Shown piece by piece: positions 51,183-60,366 of a stretch of DNA of 64,000 bases. The DNA is taken from the NCBI RefSeq assembly GCF_009296165.1, contig NZ_VUAZ01000019.1, positions 91,987 to 155,986 of the forward strand, in the 5' to 3' direction. Source of the stretch: Pseudomonas kitaguniensis (GTDB lineage Bacteria > Pseudomonadota > Gammaproteobacteria > Pseudomonadales > Pseudomonadaceae). The notes under the pieces are model-generated. The model searched no databases, had not been told where the DNA came from, and was given only the letters and a program-made list of their open reading frames with translations. Numbering within the stretch: position 1 is the stretch's first letter; every line of letters starts with the position of its first letter. The position numbers and the translations under genes were made by a program.

Positions 51183-51875
51183 ATGAGTGAGTTGATTGCT
51201 TACCACCTCGAAGACGGTATCGCGACCCTGACCTTGAGCAACGGCAAGGTGAATGCCATTTCTCCGGCGGTGGTCAGCGAGTTTAATGCGGCGCTGGATC
51301 GGGCCGAGCAGGATCGGGCGGTGGTGATCATCACCGGGACGCCGGGCATTTTGTCGGGTGGTTATGATTTGAAGGTGATGACGGCAGGCCCTAAAGAGGC
51401 AATCGGGCTGGTGACGTCGGGCTCGACGTTGGCGCGTCGTTTGTTGTCGCACCCGTTTCCGGTGATTGTGGCGTGCCCTGGGCATGCGGTGGCCAAGGGC
51501 GCGTTCCTGTTGCTGTCGGCGGATTATCGGATTGGTGTGGAAGGCCCGTTCAGCATTGGCCTGAATGAAGTGGCGATTGGCATGACCATGCACCATGCCG
51601 GTATCGAGTTGGCACGTGATCGCTTGCGCAAGTCGGCGTTTCATCGGTCGGTGATCAATGCCGAGATGTTTGACCCGCAGGGCGCGTTGGGTGCTGGCTT
51701 CCTCGATAAGGTGGTGGCACCGGAGGCGCTACACGCAGCGGCGCTGGAAGCAGCGCGGCAGTTGAAAAAGATCAACATGAACGCTCACAAGCACACCAAA
51801 TTGAAGGTGCGTAAGGCGCTGTTGGAAGCGTTGGATGATGCAATCATTCAGGACCAGGGCCATATCCTGAGCTGA
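51183..51875 (+). CDS. Enoyl-CoA hydratase/isomerase family protein (crotonase)
   Basis: A 230-aa crotonase-fold protein. The oxyanion-hole segments are ITGTPGILSGGYDLKVM and ACPGHAVAKGAFLLLSADYR; the second lacks the usual Gly-Gly-Gly but keeps the fold pattern. Members hydrate or isomerise acyl-CoA. The specific substrate cannot be told, and no beta-oxidation genes adjoin it. AAGGA precedes the ATG, and a strong terminator follows. Confidence 0.85.
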   Translation: MSELIAYHLEDGIATLTLSNGKVNAISPAVVSEFNAALDRAEQDRAVVIITGTPGILSGGYDLKVMTAGPKEAIGLVTSGSTLARRLLSHPFPVIVACPGHAVAKGAFLLLSADYRIGVEGPFSIGLNEVAIGMTMHHAGIELARDRLRKSAFHRSVINAEMFDPQGALGAGFLDKVVAPEALHAAALEAARQLKKINMNAHKHTKLKVRKALLEALDDAIIQDQGHILS

Positions 51876-51898
51876 CACCGTTGCATGCGCTGCGCCAT

Positions 51899-51924
51899 AG
51901 CCCAACCTTGAGTTGGGCTTTTTC
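51899..51924 (+). terminator. Terminator of the crotonase gene
   Basis: AGCCCAAC-CTTGA-GTTGGGCT followed by TTTTTC. Confidence 0.85.
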
Positions 51925-52089
51925 TTACAAAAAAATCCGAAACCTCTTTAGCCGCTCTGGCCGGGTGGTGTTTGCATACGTTGAAACATGTGCTTAAACA
52001 TCGCCTATCTCCTACGTCTGTAGGGGCAATTGCCGAATACAGTGCACATCCGTACACTGCGCCAACTTTTGTCCCGATGGGCCGTATCG

Positions 52090-52812
52090 ATGCTTTTTTT
52101 GTTACGTATGTTGTTGATGAGCCTGCACTTTATGCTTGCCGGTGTGCTGGGCGTGCTGTTAGGGATCTGCCGGCCGTTCAACCCGGACAACAGCCGCCTG
52201 TGCGCTCGCTTGTACGCAATTCCTGCGATGTGGATGTTGCGTTTAAACGTCAAGGCTGATGTCGACTCCCTGCGTAACAAGCCCGGCCCGTGTGTGATCA
52301 TCGCCAACCATCAGTCCAACTACGACCTGTTTGTGCTCGGCACCGTGGTGCCTCATCGCACCGTGTGTATCGCCAAAAAAAGCCTGAAATGGGTGCCGTT
52401 GTTTGGCCAGTTGTTCTGGCTGGCGGGCAATGTGTTGATCGACCGCGGCAACGCGCACAAGGCACGCCGCGCGATGCTCACCACCACCCATACCTTGCAG
52501 CATGAGGACACCTCGATCTGGGTGTTCCCGGAAGGCACGCGTAATGTGGGCAAGGGCCTGTTGCCGTTCAAGAAAGGCGCGTTTCATATGGCGATTACGG
52601 CCGGCGTGCCAATCGTGCAGGTGTGCGTGAGCAATTATGTGACGCACATGCGGCTTAATCGCTGGAACAGTGGTGATGTACTCATACGCTCGTTGCCGCC
52701 AATTCCTACTGCCGGGCTGACGTCGGATGACGTCCCACGCTTGATGCAGAGTTGCCAGGAGCAGATGAATGACGCTATCGCAGCGCTGGACCGCGAGCTG
52801 AAAACCGACTGA
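52090..52812 (+). CDS. plsC: 1-acyl-sn-glycerol-3-phosphate acyltransferase
   Basis: A 240-aa membrane acyltransferase making phosphatidic acid. The catalytic motif NHQSNYD (H-x4-D) and the substrate motif FPEGTR are present, with the intermediate block WLAGNVLIDRGNAHKARRAM and the later GVPIVQVCVSNY. There is an N-terminal membrane helix (MLFLLRMLLMSLHFMLAGVL). The start at 52090 was chosen because family members begin at this helix; the frame is open 20 codons further. Several plsC homologues exist in Pseudomonas; this is the short one. Confidence 0.88.
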   Translation: MLFLLRMLLMSLHFMLAGVLGVLLGICRPFNPDNSRLCARLYAIPAMWMLRLNVKADVDSLRNKPGPCVIIANHQSNYDLFVLGTVVPHRTVCIAKKSLKWVPLFGQLFWLAGNVLIDRGNAHKARRAMLTTTHTLQHEDTSIWVFPEGTRNVGKGLLPFKKGAFHMAITAGVPIVQVCVSNYVTHMRLNRWNSGDVLIRSLPPIPTAGLTSDDVPRLMQSCQEQMNDAIAALDRELKTD

Positions 52813-52912
52813 TTGGCTCGCCACAAAAAGCGCCCACCTACACGCACCAATGGAACGCCATTCAGGCTAAGCTGCCCAACATTTGTCCTCCCAATCAGAA
52901 GCGATCAGCACC

Positions 52913-53884
52913 ATGGGTAGAGTTGTTGCGGCCGCCGTGTACAGCGCCGGTAAGAAAGTTACTGATATTACCCTCGACGAAGGCGCAGCCTGGGCCGCCA
53001 AACCCGATCACTTTGTGTGGATCGGCCTTGAAGAGCCCAACGAGCAGGAGCTGAATAACCTGCAACGCCAGTTCAACCTGCATGAATTGGCCATCGAAGA
53101 CGCGCTGGAAAAGCACAGCCGCCCGAAGCTTGAAACCTTCGGCGATGCGCTGTTTATCGTCACTTATTCACCGGTGCGCGACAACGGCAAACTGGTGTTT
53201 ATCGAAACGCATATTTTTGCCGGCAAGGGCTACATCATCACCGCCCGCAACGGCCACTCAGCGTCCTACGGCTATGTGCGCCAACGTTGTGAGGCGCGGC
53301 CGCTGTTGCTGGAACATGGGGAAGATTTCGTACTGTATGCGCTGCTGGATTTTGTCACCGAGAACTACCAGCCGGTCAGCGAGGCGATCCACGCCGAGAT
53401 TGATGAGCTGGAGCGCAACGTGCTGTGCAATTCGTTGAACGAGCGCGACATTCAGAACCTCCACGGCCTGCGCCGCGACGTGCTGCGCTTGCGCCGGTAT
53501 GTGGCGCCGATGGTGGAGATCAGCGAGGAACTGCAGAAACTGAGCTTCCCGTTTATCGACAAGAACATGCGCCCGTATTTTCGCGATGTGCAGATCCACG
53601 TCACGCGGCAGATGGAAGACCTGGCCACGTTGCGCGATATTGCCAGCGAAACCATCGAGATCGGCGTGTTACTGGAGGCTTCGCGGCAGAGCGTGGTGCA
53701 ACGCAAGTTCGCCGCGTGGGCGGCGATTCTGGCGTTCCCCACGGCGGTGGCGGGTATTTACGGGATGAATTTTCAGAACATGCCCGAGCTGCAATGGCAC
53801 TACGGCTATTTTGCAGTGCTCGGGTTTATTGGCGTGGGCTGCACCAGTTTGTGGGCCAGCTTCAAGCGTTCGGGCTGGCTTTAG
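52913..53884 (+). CDS. Magnesium/cobalt transport protein CorA family
   Basis: A 323-aa protein. A large N-terminal cytoplasmic domain (FVWIGLEEPNEQELNNLQRQ, HELAIEDALEKHSRPKLETF) is followed by a long stalk helix and two TM helices at the C-terminus with the signature GMNFQNMPEL (GMN motif) between them. CorA-type channels import Mg2+. This subgroup may also pass Zn2+ or export, like ZntB; the QNMPEL loop fits CorA. The last bases overlap the converging amidotransferase gene by 23 bp. Confidence 0.88.
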   Translation: MGRVVAAAVYSAGKKVTDITLDEGAAWAAKPDHFVWIGLEEPNEQELNNLQRQFNLHELAIEDALEKHSRPKLETFGDALFIVTYSPVRDNGKLVFIETHIFAGKGYIITARNGHSASYGYVRQRCEARPLLLEHGEDFVLYALLDFVTENYQPVSEAIHAEIDELERNVLCNSLNERDIQNLHGLRRDVLRLRRYVAPMVEISEELQKLSFPFIDKNMRPYFRDVQIHVTRQMEDLATLRDIASETIEIGVLLEASRQSVVQRKFAAWAAILAFPTAVAGIYGMNFQNMPELQWHYGYFAVLGFIGVGCTSLWASFKRSGWL

Positions 53885-54602
53885 CCGCGCGTGGCGTGTG
53901 CGCGACAAAGCGCATCATCCATTCCGCCACGGTGGCCCCGTGGTGGTCGCGCGCCAGGCTGGCAACACCATTGGTGTAGACCTTTTCGCCCAGCGTTGTC
54001 TGAAGAATCTCAAGCAGTTCGCGCGAATAGTCGTGGATGAATTCCGGGTGGCCCTGAAAGCACAGCACTTGGTCTTCGATGTGGTAAGCGGCAAATGGGC
54101 AAAAATCGCTGGAAGCGATCACCGTGGCATTTTCCGGCAGGCTGGTCACTTGGTCTTGGTGGCTGATCAGCAGGGTCAGTTCCTCCACTACCGGGCTCAT
54201 CCAGGGCGCCTTGGCGTTGAGCTTATAGTCGTGAATGCCCATGCCCCAGCCCTTGCTCGCGCGTTCGGTTTTACCGCCCAGCAGCAGCGCCAATAATTGG
54301 TGGCCGAAACAGATGCCCAGCAACTTGTCACCGCGTGCATAGCGGTCGAGCACGTAGGTCTTGAGGGTCTGGATCCACGGGTCGGTGCCGAAAGAATCGG
54401 CCTTGCTGCCGGTGATCAGGTACGCATCAAACACTTCATCATCCGACGGGTATTCGCCCTGCACCACGTTGTAGATGACAAATTCGGCGGCAATCGGCTG
54501 CTTGGAGAACAGGCGCTTGAACATCTGCCCATACCCTTGGTACTGATCGATCAAGCCTGGACGCAGGATATCGGTTTCCAGGATACAGACGCGTAGCGAC
54601 AT
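53862..54602 (-). CDS. Class-I glutamine amidotransferase (GMP-synthase-like)
   Basis: A 246-aa stand-alone GATase-1. The nucleophile Cys sits in LLGICFGHQLLALLLGG and the catalytic His/Glu in CFQGHPEFIHDY. No synthetase domain is attached, so it may hydrolyse gamma-glutamyl compounds or serve an unknown amidation. AGG lies 7 bases before the ATG. It converges with corA with a short overlap. Confidence 0.85.
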   Translation of the reverse strand: MSLRVCILETDILRPGLIDQYQGYGQMFKRLFSKQPIAAEFVIYNVVQGEYPSDDEVFDAYLITGSKADSFGTDPWIQTLKTYVLDRYARGDKLLGICFGHQLLALLLGGKTERASKGWGMGIHDYKLNAKAPWMSPVVEELTLLISHQDQVTSLPENATVIASSDFCPFAAYHIEDQVLCFQGHPEFIHDYSRELLEILQTTLGEKVYTNGVASLARDHHGATVAEWMMRFVAHTPRAAKASPNA

Positions 54603-55056
54603 AAAATACCTGACACAGTGGTTGGAATAATCAACAGCTCAGAGCCTGCCTCGAAATACCCTGCCAACGCAACCCCGGCGGATGCACTTTGCAAACGGCG
54701 CCATGGCCCGATTGACACGGTTTCATTGGCGAAGGCGCTGGTTGCTGTTGACCTGATCACTCGGACGAACGGTAGGCAGCCACCGGAAACCGCTGATTAA
54801 TCGTTTTAGCTGTCTAGCCGAGGCATTGGCGGGAATGTGGCGATAGGCCTCATGCATTTTTTAGCGAAAAAACTTACCCGTTGATACGAAATGGATCTAA
54901 GGCGCGGAGAACGAGGGCTCTAAGGTTCAATCAGTAAGGAAGTTGCTGCCGGGTTTTGCCGGAGTAGCTGTAAGAAAAGTGCAACGTCACGTCGCGATAC
55001 TGGAATTCTCCGACACGCGTTTGACGCTCAGGAATAACAACAAAAGGCAGTCAGCC
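54603..55056. other. Core intergenic stretch
   Basis: 454 bases without a gene. It contains AACCGCTGATTAAT (54789-54802), identical to the end of MITE-like element A at 17333; no second end was found. The rest is featureless. Confidence 0.35.
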
Positions 55057-55152
55057 ATGTTCAAACATTCGAAAGTACGTCAGGCGGGACTTATTCTCTT
55101 CGCCACCACACTGATTCTGATCTTGCCCAACTTAACCAAAATCATTGGTTAA
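55057..55152 (+). CDS. 31-aa membrane peptide
   Basis: MFKHSKVRQAGLILFATTLI continuing LILPNLTKIIG: a basic start, one transmembrane helix and a short end. AAAGG lies about 9 bases upstream. The composition (positive-inside, clean helix) and the ribosome site suggest a real small protein. No family is known to me. Confidence 0.5.
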   Translation: MFKHSKVRQAGLILFATTLILILPNLTKIIG

Positions 55153-55314
55153 CGGCCCGACCCTCACATTCCGTGCACACCGTGCACCGGGACTGCAGCT
55201 TTTGGCAGCACCTGCCGGGACATTGCGAATAGCGGTCCTGTTGCAGGGGCTGCCTTTTTACGTATAGATTTCGGCGGGCATTCGCCTCATCGCCACGTCG
55301 AAAGGGCCGCCCTC

Positions 55315-56121
55315 TTGAAACTGATCCTCGCCTTGTTCGCCGCCCTGCTGGCCCTGCCGGCCTGGGCCGCGCAACTGACCGTTGAGCTGGACCACACCAG
55401 CAAGACCTGGCAGACCGCTGACCTGCTCACGCACCCGGATGTGCAAACGGTGCAGATCACCGATGACGTTTCCTACAAGCGCAACATGACGTATCGCGCA
55501 GTGCCGTTGGCGGCGCTGTTACCGGGCCTGACGCCTGCCAATCATCTGCAGGCCGTGGCACTCGACGGTTTTGCGGCAGAGCTGACGGCTGCGCCGCTGC
55601 TGCGAACGCACGGCGCGCGTGCCTGGTTGGCGGTGGAAGACCCGGCAAACCCTTGGCCGGCGCTGGCGGAGGGCAAGCCGAGTGCCGGGCCGTTCTATCT
55701 GGTGTGGACCGATCCGCAGGCTGGCAGGATCGGCCCGGAACAGTGGCCGTTCCAGATCGTGGGGATCAAGCAGTTGAAGACGGTGGCGGAGCGCTTTCCG
55801 GCGTTGCTGCCGGACCCGACGTTGGCCGCGAATGATCCGATCAACCAAGGGTTTTTGGTGTTTCAGAAAAACTGCCTGGCGTGCCACCGCCTGAATGGTG
55901 CGGGTGATGCGCACGTGGGGCCAGACCTGAATATTCCCTATAACCCCACGGAGTATTTCAGTGGCGACTTTCTCAAGCGCTATATCCGCGACCCGCAAAG
56001 CCTGCGGCAGTGGCCACAGGCGAAAATGCCGGCGTTTGCAGCCAGCGTGCTGCCTGACGGCGAGCTGGATTTGTTGCTGGGGTATTTGAAGCATATGGCG
56101 GGGCGCAAGCAACAGCCTTGA
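55315..56121 (+). CDS. Secreted c-type cytochrome
   Basis: A 268-aa protein with a signal peptide (MKLILALFAALLALPAWAA). The first 170 residues resemble a molybdopterin-oxidoreductase-like beta domain (TVELDHTSKTW, YLVWTDPQAGRIGPEQWPFQ). The C-terminal 90 are a class-I cytochrome c with haem motif CLACH and axial Met in KMPAF. It is periplasmic. The start is a TTG; no ATG fits the signal peptide. The partner oxidoreductase is not in the window. Confidence 0.8.
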   Translation: MKLILALFAALLALPAWAAQLTVELDHTSKTWQTADLLTHPDVQTVQITDDVSYKRNMTYRAVPLAALLPGLTPANHLQAVALDGFAAELTAAPLLRTHGARAWLAVEDPANPWPALAEGKPSAGPFYLVWTDPQAGRIGPEQWPFQIVGIKQLKTVAERFPALLPDPTLAANDPINQGFLVFQKNCLACHRLNGAGDAHVGPDLNIPYNPTEYFSGDFLKRYIRDPQSLRQWPQAKMPAFAASVLPDGELDLLLGYLKHMAGRKQQP

Positions 56122-56134
56122 GAGGTTCTAGTTT

Positions 56135-56162
56135 GTGGCGAGCGGGCTTGCTCGCTCGCCAC
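56135..56162. repeat. REP palindrome
   Basis: GTGGCGAGCGGGCTTGCTCG-CTCGCCAC, the Pseudomonas REP with a 4-base duplication in the right arm. Confidence 0.7.
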
Positions 56163-56228
56163 AAAAAGCCTGAGCCTCACACCACGTCAGGTCTTCACAA
56201 CAAGCCGGCTGCCCACGGCACCCGTGCC

Positions 56229-57031
56229 CTACTGCTGCTGCACTGATACCACCGGCGTCGGCGCTACGAACACCTTGGCGTGCATCTGTTCATGCCCGCC
56301 GCCACGGCGCATGCCGCGTACCGGGCACGCATCCAAATAATCCAGGCCCACCGCCAGTTTCAAATGCCGTTCCGGCCGGGCCAGTTGGTTGGTCACGTCA
56401 AAGCTGTACCAGGCGTCATCCAACCAGGCTTCCGCCCAGGCGTGGCTGGCCAGATGGGTGCTGTCTTCGGTGTACAAATACCCCGACACATACCGCGCAG
56501 GAATGCCCAGGCTGCGCGCGCACGCCAGGAACGCATGGGTGTGGTCCTGGCACACACCTGCACGCCCGGCGAAGGCCTTGGCGGCGCAGGTGTCGACTTC
56601 AGTGGCGCCGGGCGTGTAGACCATCGATTGGTTGAGCGCATGCATCAAGTCGATCAACGCGGTGCGGTCGCGACGTTGATGGCAGTGCTGCGCGGCGAAG
56701 CGTCGCAGGGCCTCGTCGGGCTCGGTCAGGCGGGTGCTGCGCAGGAACGGGAACGCCGACTGGCTTTCGTGTTCGGCCTCGCGCAACTCATCAATATCCA
56801 CTTGGCCACGCGCGCCGATGATGATCGCATCGTGGGGTTCGTCCAGGGTCAGCACATGCAGGATGTTGCCGAACGGGTCACCTGCGCGCGCACCGGGCGC
56901 GGCAGGTCGAGCTGCCAACTGATGACTTGCTGGCGCTCGCTGTCGTGGGGCGTGAGGCGCAGGTATTGAATGCTCGCGCGCACCTTGTCTTCGTAGTGGT
57001 AGGTGGTTTCGTGGCTGATGGAGAGTCTCAT
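56229..57031 (-). pseudogene. Transglutaminase-like protein, frameshifted
   Basis: Two frames of one gene. The N-terminal frame (57031 to about 56870) reads MRLSISHETTYHYEDKVRAS, QYLRLTPHDSERQQVISWQL, DLPRPVRAQ. The C-terminal frame (to 56229) continues DPFGNILHVLTLDEPHDAII and holds the catalytic Cys-His-Asp core (GVCQDHTHAFLACARSLGIP, HLASHAWAEAWLDDAWYSFD). Adding one G in CAGGTGACC at about 56880 gives a normal family protein of about 267 aa. Its ATG overlaps the alpha-E gene stop (ATGA). Since the partner genes are intact, a sequencing error is plausible. Confidence 0.8.
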
Positions 57032-57978
57032 GCGGCCTCCAGGTAGGAGCTGTAGATGGCGTCGCCCAACTGGCGGACCAGGGGGATGAAGTCGGTCAGC
57101 CAGGCGTGCAGGCCTTCCTCGAGGATTTCGTCGATGGCGGTAAAGCGCAGGCGGGCGTCCATCTCGGCGGCCAGGCGCTGGGCCGGGCGGCCGTTGAGGC
57201 CGGGCAGGCTGGCGAGGATCTGGTCAATCTCCTCGCTGCACGCGCGCAGCGAGCGCGGCACATCGGCGCGCAACAGCAGCAGTTCCGCCACTTGCCGGGC
57301 GCCGGGGGCGTCGCGATAAATCTCGGTGTAGGCCTCGAACGAGGACAACGCGCGCAGCAACGCGCTCCACTGGTAGTAGGCGTGGGCGGTGCCATCGGTG
57401 ACGGCTGCGGCTTGGTCGCCAGCCATTTCGTAGCGCGCGTCGAGCAGGCGCAGGGTGTTGTCGGCGCGCTCGATAAACGTGCCCAAACGGATAAAACGGA
57501 AGGCATCGTTACGCATGATGGTGCCGTAGGTGGCGCCCCGGAACAGGTGCGAACGCTCCTTGACCCACTCACAGAAGCGGCTCATGCCATAACGGCTAAG
57601 CCCTTGCTGGGCGATCTCGCGAATATCCAGCCAGGTGGCGTTGATGTTTTCCCACATGTCGGCGGTGATTCGCCCACGCACCGCATGCGCGCTGGCCCGC
57701 GCGGCGCCGAGGCAACTGTAGATGCTGGCCGGGTTGGCCGCGTCCAGCGCAAAAAAGTGCAGCAGGCGTTCGGCATGCAGTTCACCGTGACGCGCGTGGT
57801 AATCCTCCAGCGTGCCGGTGATCAACAGCGGCATGGCCAATTCATGCAGGCCATCACCGCGCCCATCCTGGGGCATCAGCGACAGCGAATAGCTGACATC
57901 GAGCATGCGCGCGAGGTTTTCCGCGCGCTCCAGGTAGCGCGACATCCAATACAAATCCGAGGCAGTTCTACTCAACAT
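57028..57978 (-). CDS. Alpha-E domain protein (DUF403)
   Basis: A 316-aa all-helical protein starting MLSRTASDLYWMSRYLERAE, the family signature, with LHELAMPLLITGTLEDY and AFRFIRLGTFIERADNTLRL typical of alpha-E domains. It always lies between an ATP-grasp gene of the circularly permuted type and a transglutaminase-like gene, as here; the trio is thought to make or process a peptide-like product that is not identified. Confidence 0.88.
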   Translation of the reverse strand: MLSRTASDLYWMSRYLERAENLARMLDVSYSLSLMPQDGRGDGLHELAMPLLITGTLEDYHARHGELHAERLLHFFALDAANPASIYSCLGAARASAHAVRGRITADMWENINATWLDIREIAQQGLSRYGMSRFCEWVKERSHLFRGATYGTIMRNDAFRFIRLGTFIERADNTLRLLDARYEMAGDQAAAVTDGTAHAYYQWSALLRALSSFEAYTEIYRDAPGARQVAELLLLRADVPRSLRACSEEIDQILASLPGLNGRPAQRLAAEMDARLRFTAIDEILEEGLHAWLTDFIPLVRQLGDAIYSSYLEAA

Positions 57979-57982
57979 GTCA

Positions 57983-59392
57983 TCAGTCCTCGACCACCCA
58001 GGTGTCTTTGGTGCCGCCGCCCTGGGACGAGTTGACCACCAGCGAACCTTCGCGCAGGGCCACGCGGGTCAAGCCGCCAGGCACCACACGGGTTTCCTTG
58101 CCGGACAAGACGAACGGGCGCAGGTCGATGTGGCGCGGCGCAATGCCGTTTTCGACAAAGGTTGGGCAGGTGGATAAACACAGGGTCGGCTGCGCGATAT
58201 AGGCATGCGGCTTGGCCTTGATGCGGGCACGGAAGGCTTCGATTTCGGCCTTTGAAGACGCAGGCCCCACCAGCATGCCGTAGCCGCCGGAGCCTTGGGT
58301 TTCCTTGACCACCAGGTCTGGCAGGTTGGCCAGCACGTGGGACAATTCGTCGGGCTTACGGCATTGAAACGTCGGAACGTTCTTCAGGATCGGCTCTTCG
58401 TCCAGGTAAAAACGGATCATCTCGGTGACGAACGGGTACACCGACTTGTCATCCGCAACCCCGGTGCCAATCGCATTGGCCAGCACCACATTGCCGCAGC
58501 GATACGCCGCGAGCAGGCCGGGCACGCCGAGCATGGAATCCGGGTTGAACGCCAGCGGGTCGAGGAACGCATCGTCGAGGCGACGGTAGATCACGTCCAC
58601 CGCTTTGGGGCCGTCGGTGGTGCGCATGAACACGCGGTCATCGCGCACGAACAGGTCGGCGCCTTCCACCAGTTCCACGCCCATTTCGCGGGCCAGAAAC
58701 GCGTGTTCGAAGAACGCGCTGTTGAAACGCCCCGGCGTCAGCACCACTACGCTGGGGTTATCCAGCGGGCTAGAGCTTTTCAGGGTATCGAGCAGCAGGT
58801 TGGGGTAGTGGTCGATCGGCGCAATGCGCTGGGCGGCGAACAGTTCGGGGAACAGCCGCATCATCATCTTGCGGTCTTCAAGCATGTAGCTGACGCCGCT
58901 CGGTGTACGCAGGTTGTCTTCGAGCACGTAGTAGGTGCCGTCACCATCACGTACCAAATCGACGCCAGAGACGTGGGAATACAGGCCGCGGTGCAGGTTC
59001 AGGCCCTGCATTGCCAATTGGTATTGCTCGTTGGCCAACACCTGTTCGGCAGGAATGATCCCGGCCTTGATGATGCGTTGATCGTGGTACAGGTCGGCGA
59101 GAAACAAGTTCAGCGCCTTGACCCGTTGAATACAGCCACGTTCGACCACCCGCCACTCACTCGCCGGAATGCTGCGCGGGATGGTGTCGAAGGGAATCAG
59201 GCGCTCGGTGCCCTGCTCGTCCCCGTAGAGGGTAAAGGTGATGCCTGCGCGGTGGAACAGTAAATCGGCCTCACGCCGACGCTGTGCCAGCAGTTCGGGT
59301 GGGGTGTCGGCCAACCAGCGGGCGAACTCGCGGTAGTGAGGCCGAACCTGGCCTGCCCCGTCGTACATTTCATCGTAATAAGTGCGGATCAT
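57983..59392 (-). CDS. Circularly permuted ATP-grasp type 2 protein (DUF404/DUF407)
   Basis: A 469-aa enzyme. It starts at the ATG at 59392 (MIRTYYDEMYDGAGQVRPHY) with AAGGAG 7 bases upstream; the frame runs further but family members start here. Conserved blocks are GTERLIPFDTIPRSIPASEW, DLVRDGDGTYYVLEDNLRTP, LPDLVVKETQGSGGYGMLVG (ATP-binding Lys/Gly-loop) and HIDLRPFVLSGKE. It would form an amide or peptide bond. First gene of the three-gene operon with alpha-E and transglutaminase. Confidence 0.9.
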   Translation of the reverse strand: MIRTYYDEMYDGAGQVRPHYREFARWLADTPPELLAQRRREADLLFHRAGITFTLYGDEQGTERLIPFDTIPRSIPASEWRVVERGCIQRVKALNLFLADLYHDQRIIKAGIIPAEQVLANEQYQLAMQGLNLHRGLYSHVSGVDLVRDGDGTYYVLEDNLRTPSGVSYMLEDRKMMMRLFPELFAAQRIAPIDHYPNLLLDTLKSSSPLDNPSVVVLTPGRFNSAFFEHAFLAREMGVELVEGADLFVRDDRVFMRTTDGPKAVDVIYRRLDDAFLDPLAFNPDSMLGVPGLLAAYRCGNVVLANAIGTGVADDKSVYPFVTEMIRFYLDEEPILKNVPTFQCRKPDELSHVLANLPDLVVKETQGSGGYGMLVGPASSKAEIEAFRARIKAKPHAYIAQPTLCLSTCPTFVENGIAPRHIDLRPFVLSGKETRVVPGGLTRVALREGSLVVNSSQGGGTKDTWVVED

Positions 59393-59676
59393 GCCGTACT
59401 CCTTGTCACCCGGACGCAAGAACCATCGCAAGGCCCGTGCCAGCGGCATAAACACTTAAAAATCAGTTAGTTGAATTACCACCGGGATCTGCTCGCACCG
59501 TCCTGGTGCGAAGAATGCCCACCCTTGCGCCGCGCGCTTCATTGCAATGCGAGCTTTGGCTATCAACAGCATAGTCAGAGTTGATTTCACTGCGCGGCGA
59601 CCCTTGCGGATAATCACCACCATCTGCTGAACAGGACGCGTCCTGAGGCTTCAGCGCAACGCTCTTCCCTTTCAGC

Positions 59677-59700
59677 CACCCTATTTGGGTGCTTTTTTTT
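59677..59700 (+). terminator. Orphan rho-independent terminator
   Basis: CACCC-TATTT-GGGTG followed by CTTTTTTTT. It is oriented on the plus strand where no gene precedes it. Confidence 0.6.
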
Positions 59701-59751
59701 GGTGCAGAAAATGGCACCGCAAGTTCCGAATATTTTTGCTACGCCAGACAC

Positions 59752-59780
59752 AAAATCGGCCGACCCGAAGGTCAGCCGAT
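59752..59780 (-). terminator. Terminator of the RraB-like gene
   Basis: On the minus strand, ATCGGCTGACC-TTCG-GGTCGGCCGAT (one mismatch) followed by TTTT; UUCG tetraloop. Confidence 0.8.
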
Positions 59781-59811
59781 ACGCTGCGGTTTTCATACAA
59801 CATGCGTTGAA

Positions 59812-60153
59812 TTACATGGGTAACCCACGCACCTCTTGCTTGACGCCCCATCCTTCGATAATCCCGCCCAGCGGTTCGACCACCGCTTCAAAATCTTGCT
59901 CGAAGTCTCCTATGCCGTCGTAGGTTGCGAACATGATTTTGCTCAGTTCCAGGTACCAGGCGCCATCATCGCGCGCGCTGACCTGGGCGTTCAGGGACTC
60001 TCCACGAAATCGACCCGCAGCCCTGCGCGCCCGTTCCTCATCCGGGAAAATGGCGTAGAACTCGATGGGGTGAAAACGTGAGAAGTCGAAGCCGCCCTCT
60101 TTCATGCGGCGCAGAACGTTGGTGCTGATGTCTTCTTGATAGGCTGTGCTCAT
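59812..60153 (-). CDS. RNase E inhibitor RraB-family protein
   Basis: A 113-aa protein of the RraB fold. Blocks include LRRMKEGGFDFSRFHPIEFY, AIFPDEERARRAAGRF, AWYLELSKIMFATYDGIGDF and EAVVEPLGGIIEGWGVKQ. RraB of E. coli binds RNase E and modulates its activity; small Pseudomonas homologues are not tested. Monocistronic, with its own terminator. Confidence 0.8.
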   Translation of the reverse strand: MSTAYQEDISTNVLRRMKEGGFDFSRFHPIEFYAIFPDEERARRAAGRFRGESLNAQVSARDDGAWYLELSKIMFATYDGIGDFEQDFEAVVEPLGGIIEGWGVKQEVRGLPM

Positions 60154-60366
60154 GAAACGTCCTCCTCAAACTGATGGATAGACTTTCCGTGCTTCCCGAA
60201 GCCCGCGCCCTACTGGCGCGGGTGCGACGGCTATGACATCACCGCTGGAAAACAAGCATGTAGCTGACAAGACCAAACCTTAGCGAATCACTCGCTGATC
60301 TCAATTGCAGAGTAGCGTGAACCTGGCACCTCCACCAGAGGCGCTTGAACGGCAAACAGGGAATGT

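Larger units (their letters stand above)
59393..59811. other. Intergenic stretch with an orphan plus-strand terminator
   Basis: 419 bases between two minus-strand genes. It contains a plus-strand terminator (59677-59700) with no upstream plus-strand gene, and the minus-strand terminator of the RraB-like gene (59752-59780). A plus-strand small RNA ending at 59700 is possible. Confidence 0.4.

Noticed and set aside
57106..58035. 309-codon plus-strand open frame
   Set aside because: Antisense to the alpha-E gene, which has clear family motifs.
58295..59263. 322-codon plus-strand open frame
   Set aside because: Antisense to the well-supported ATP-grasp gene; no ribosome site and shadow-like composition.
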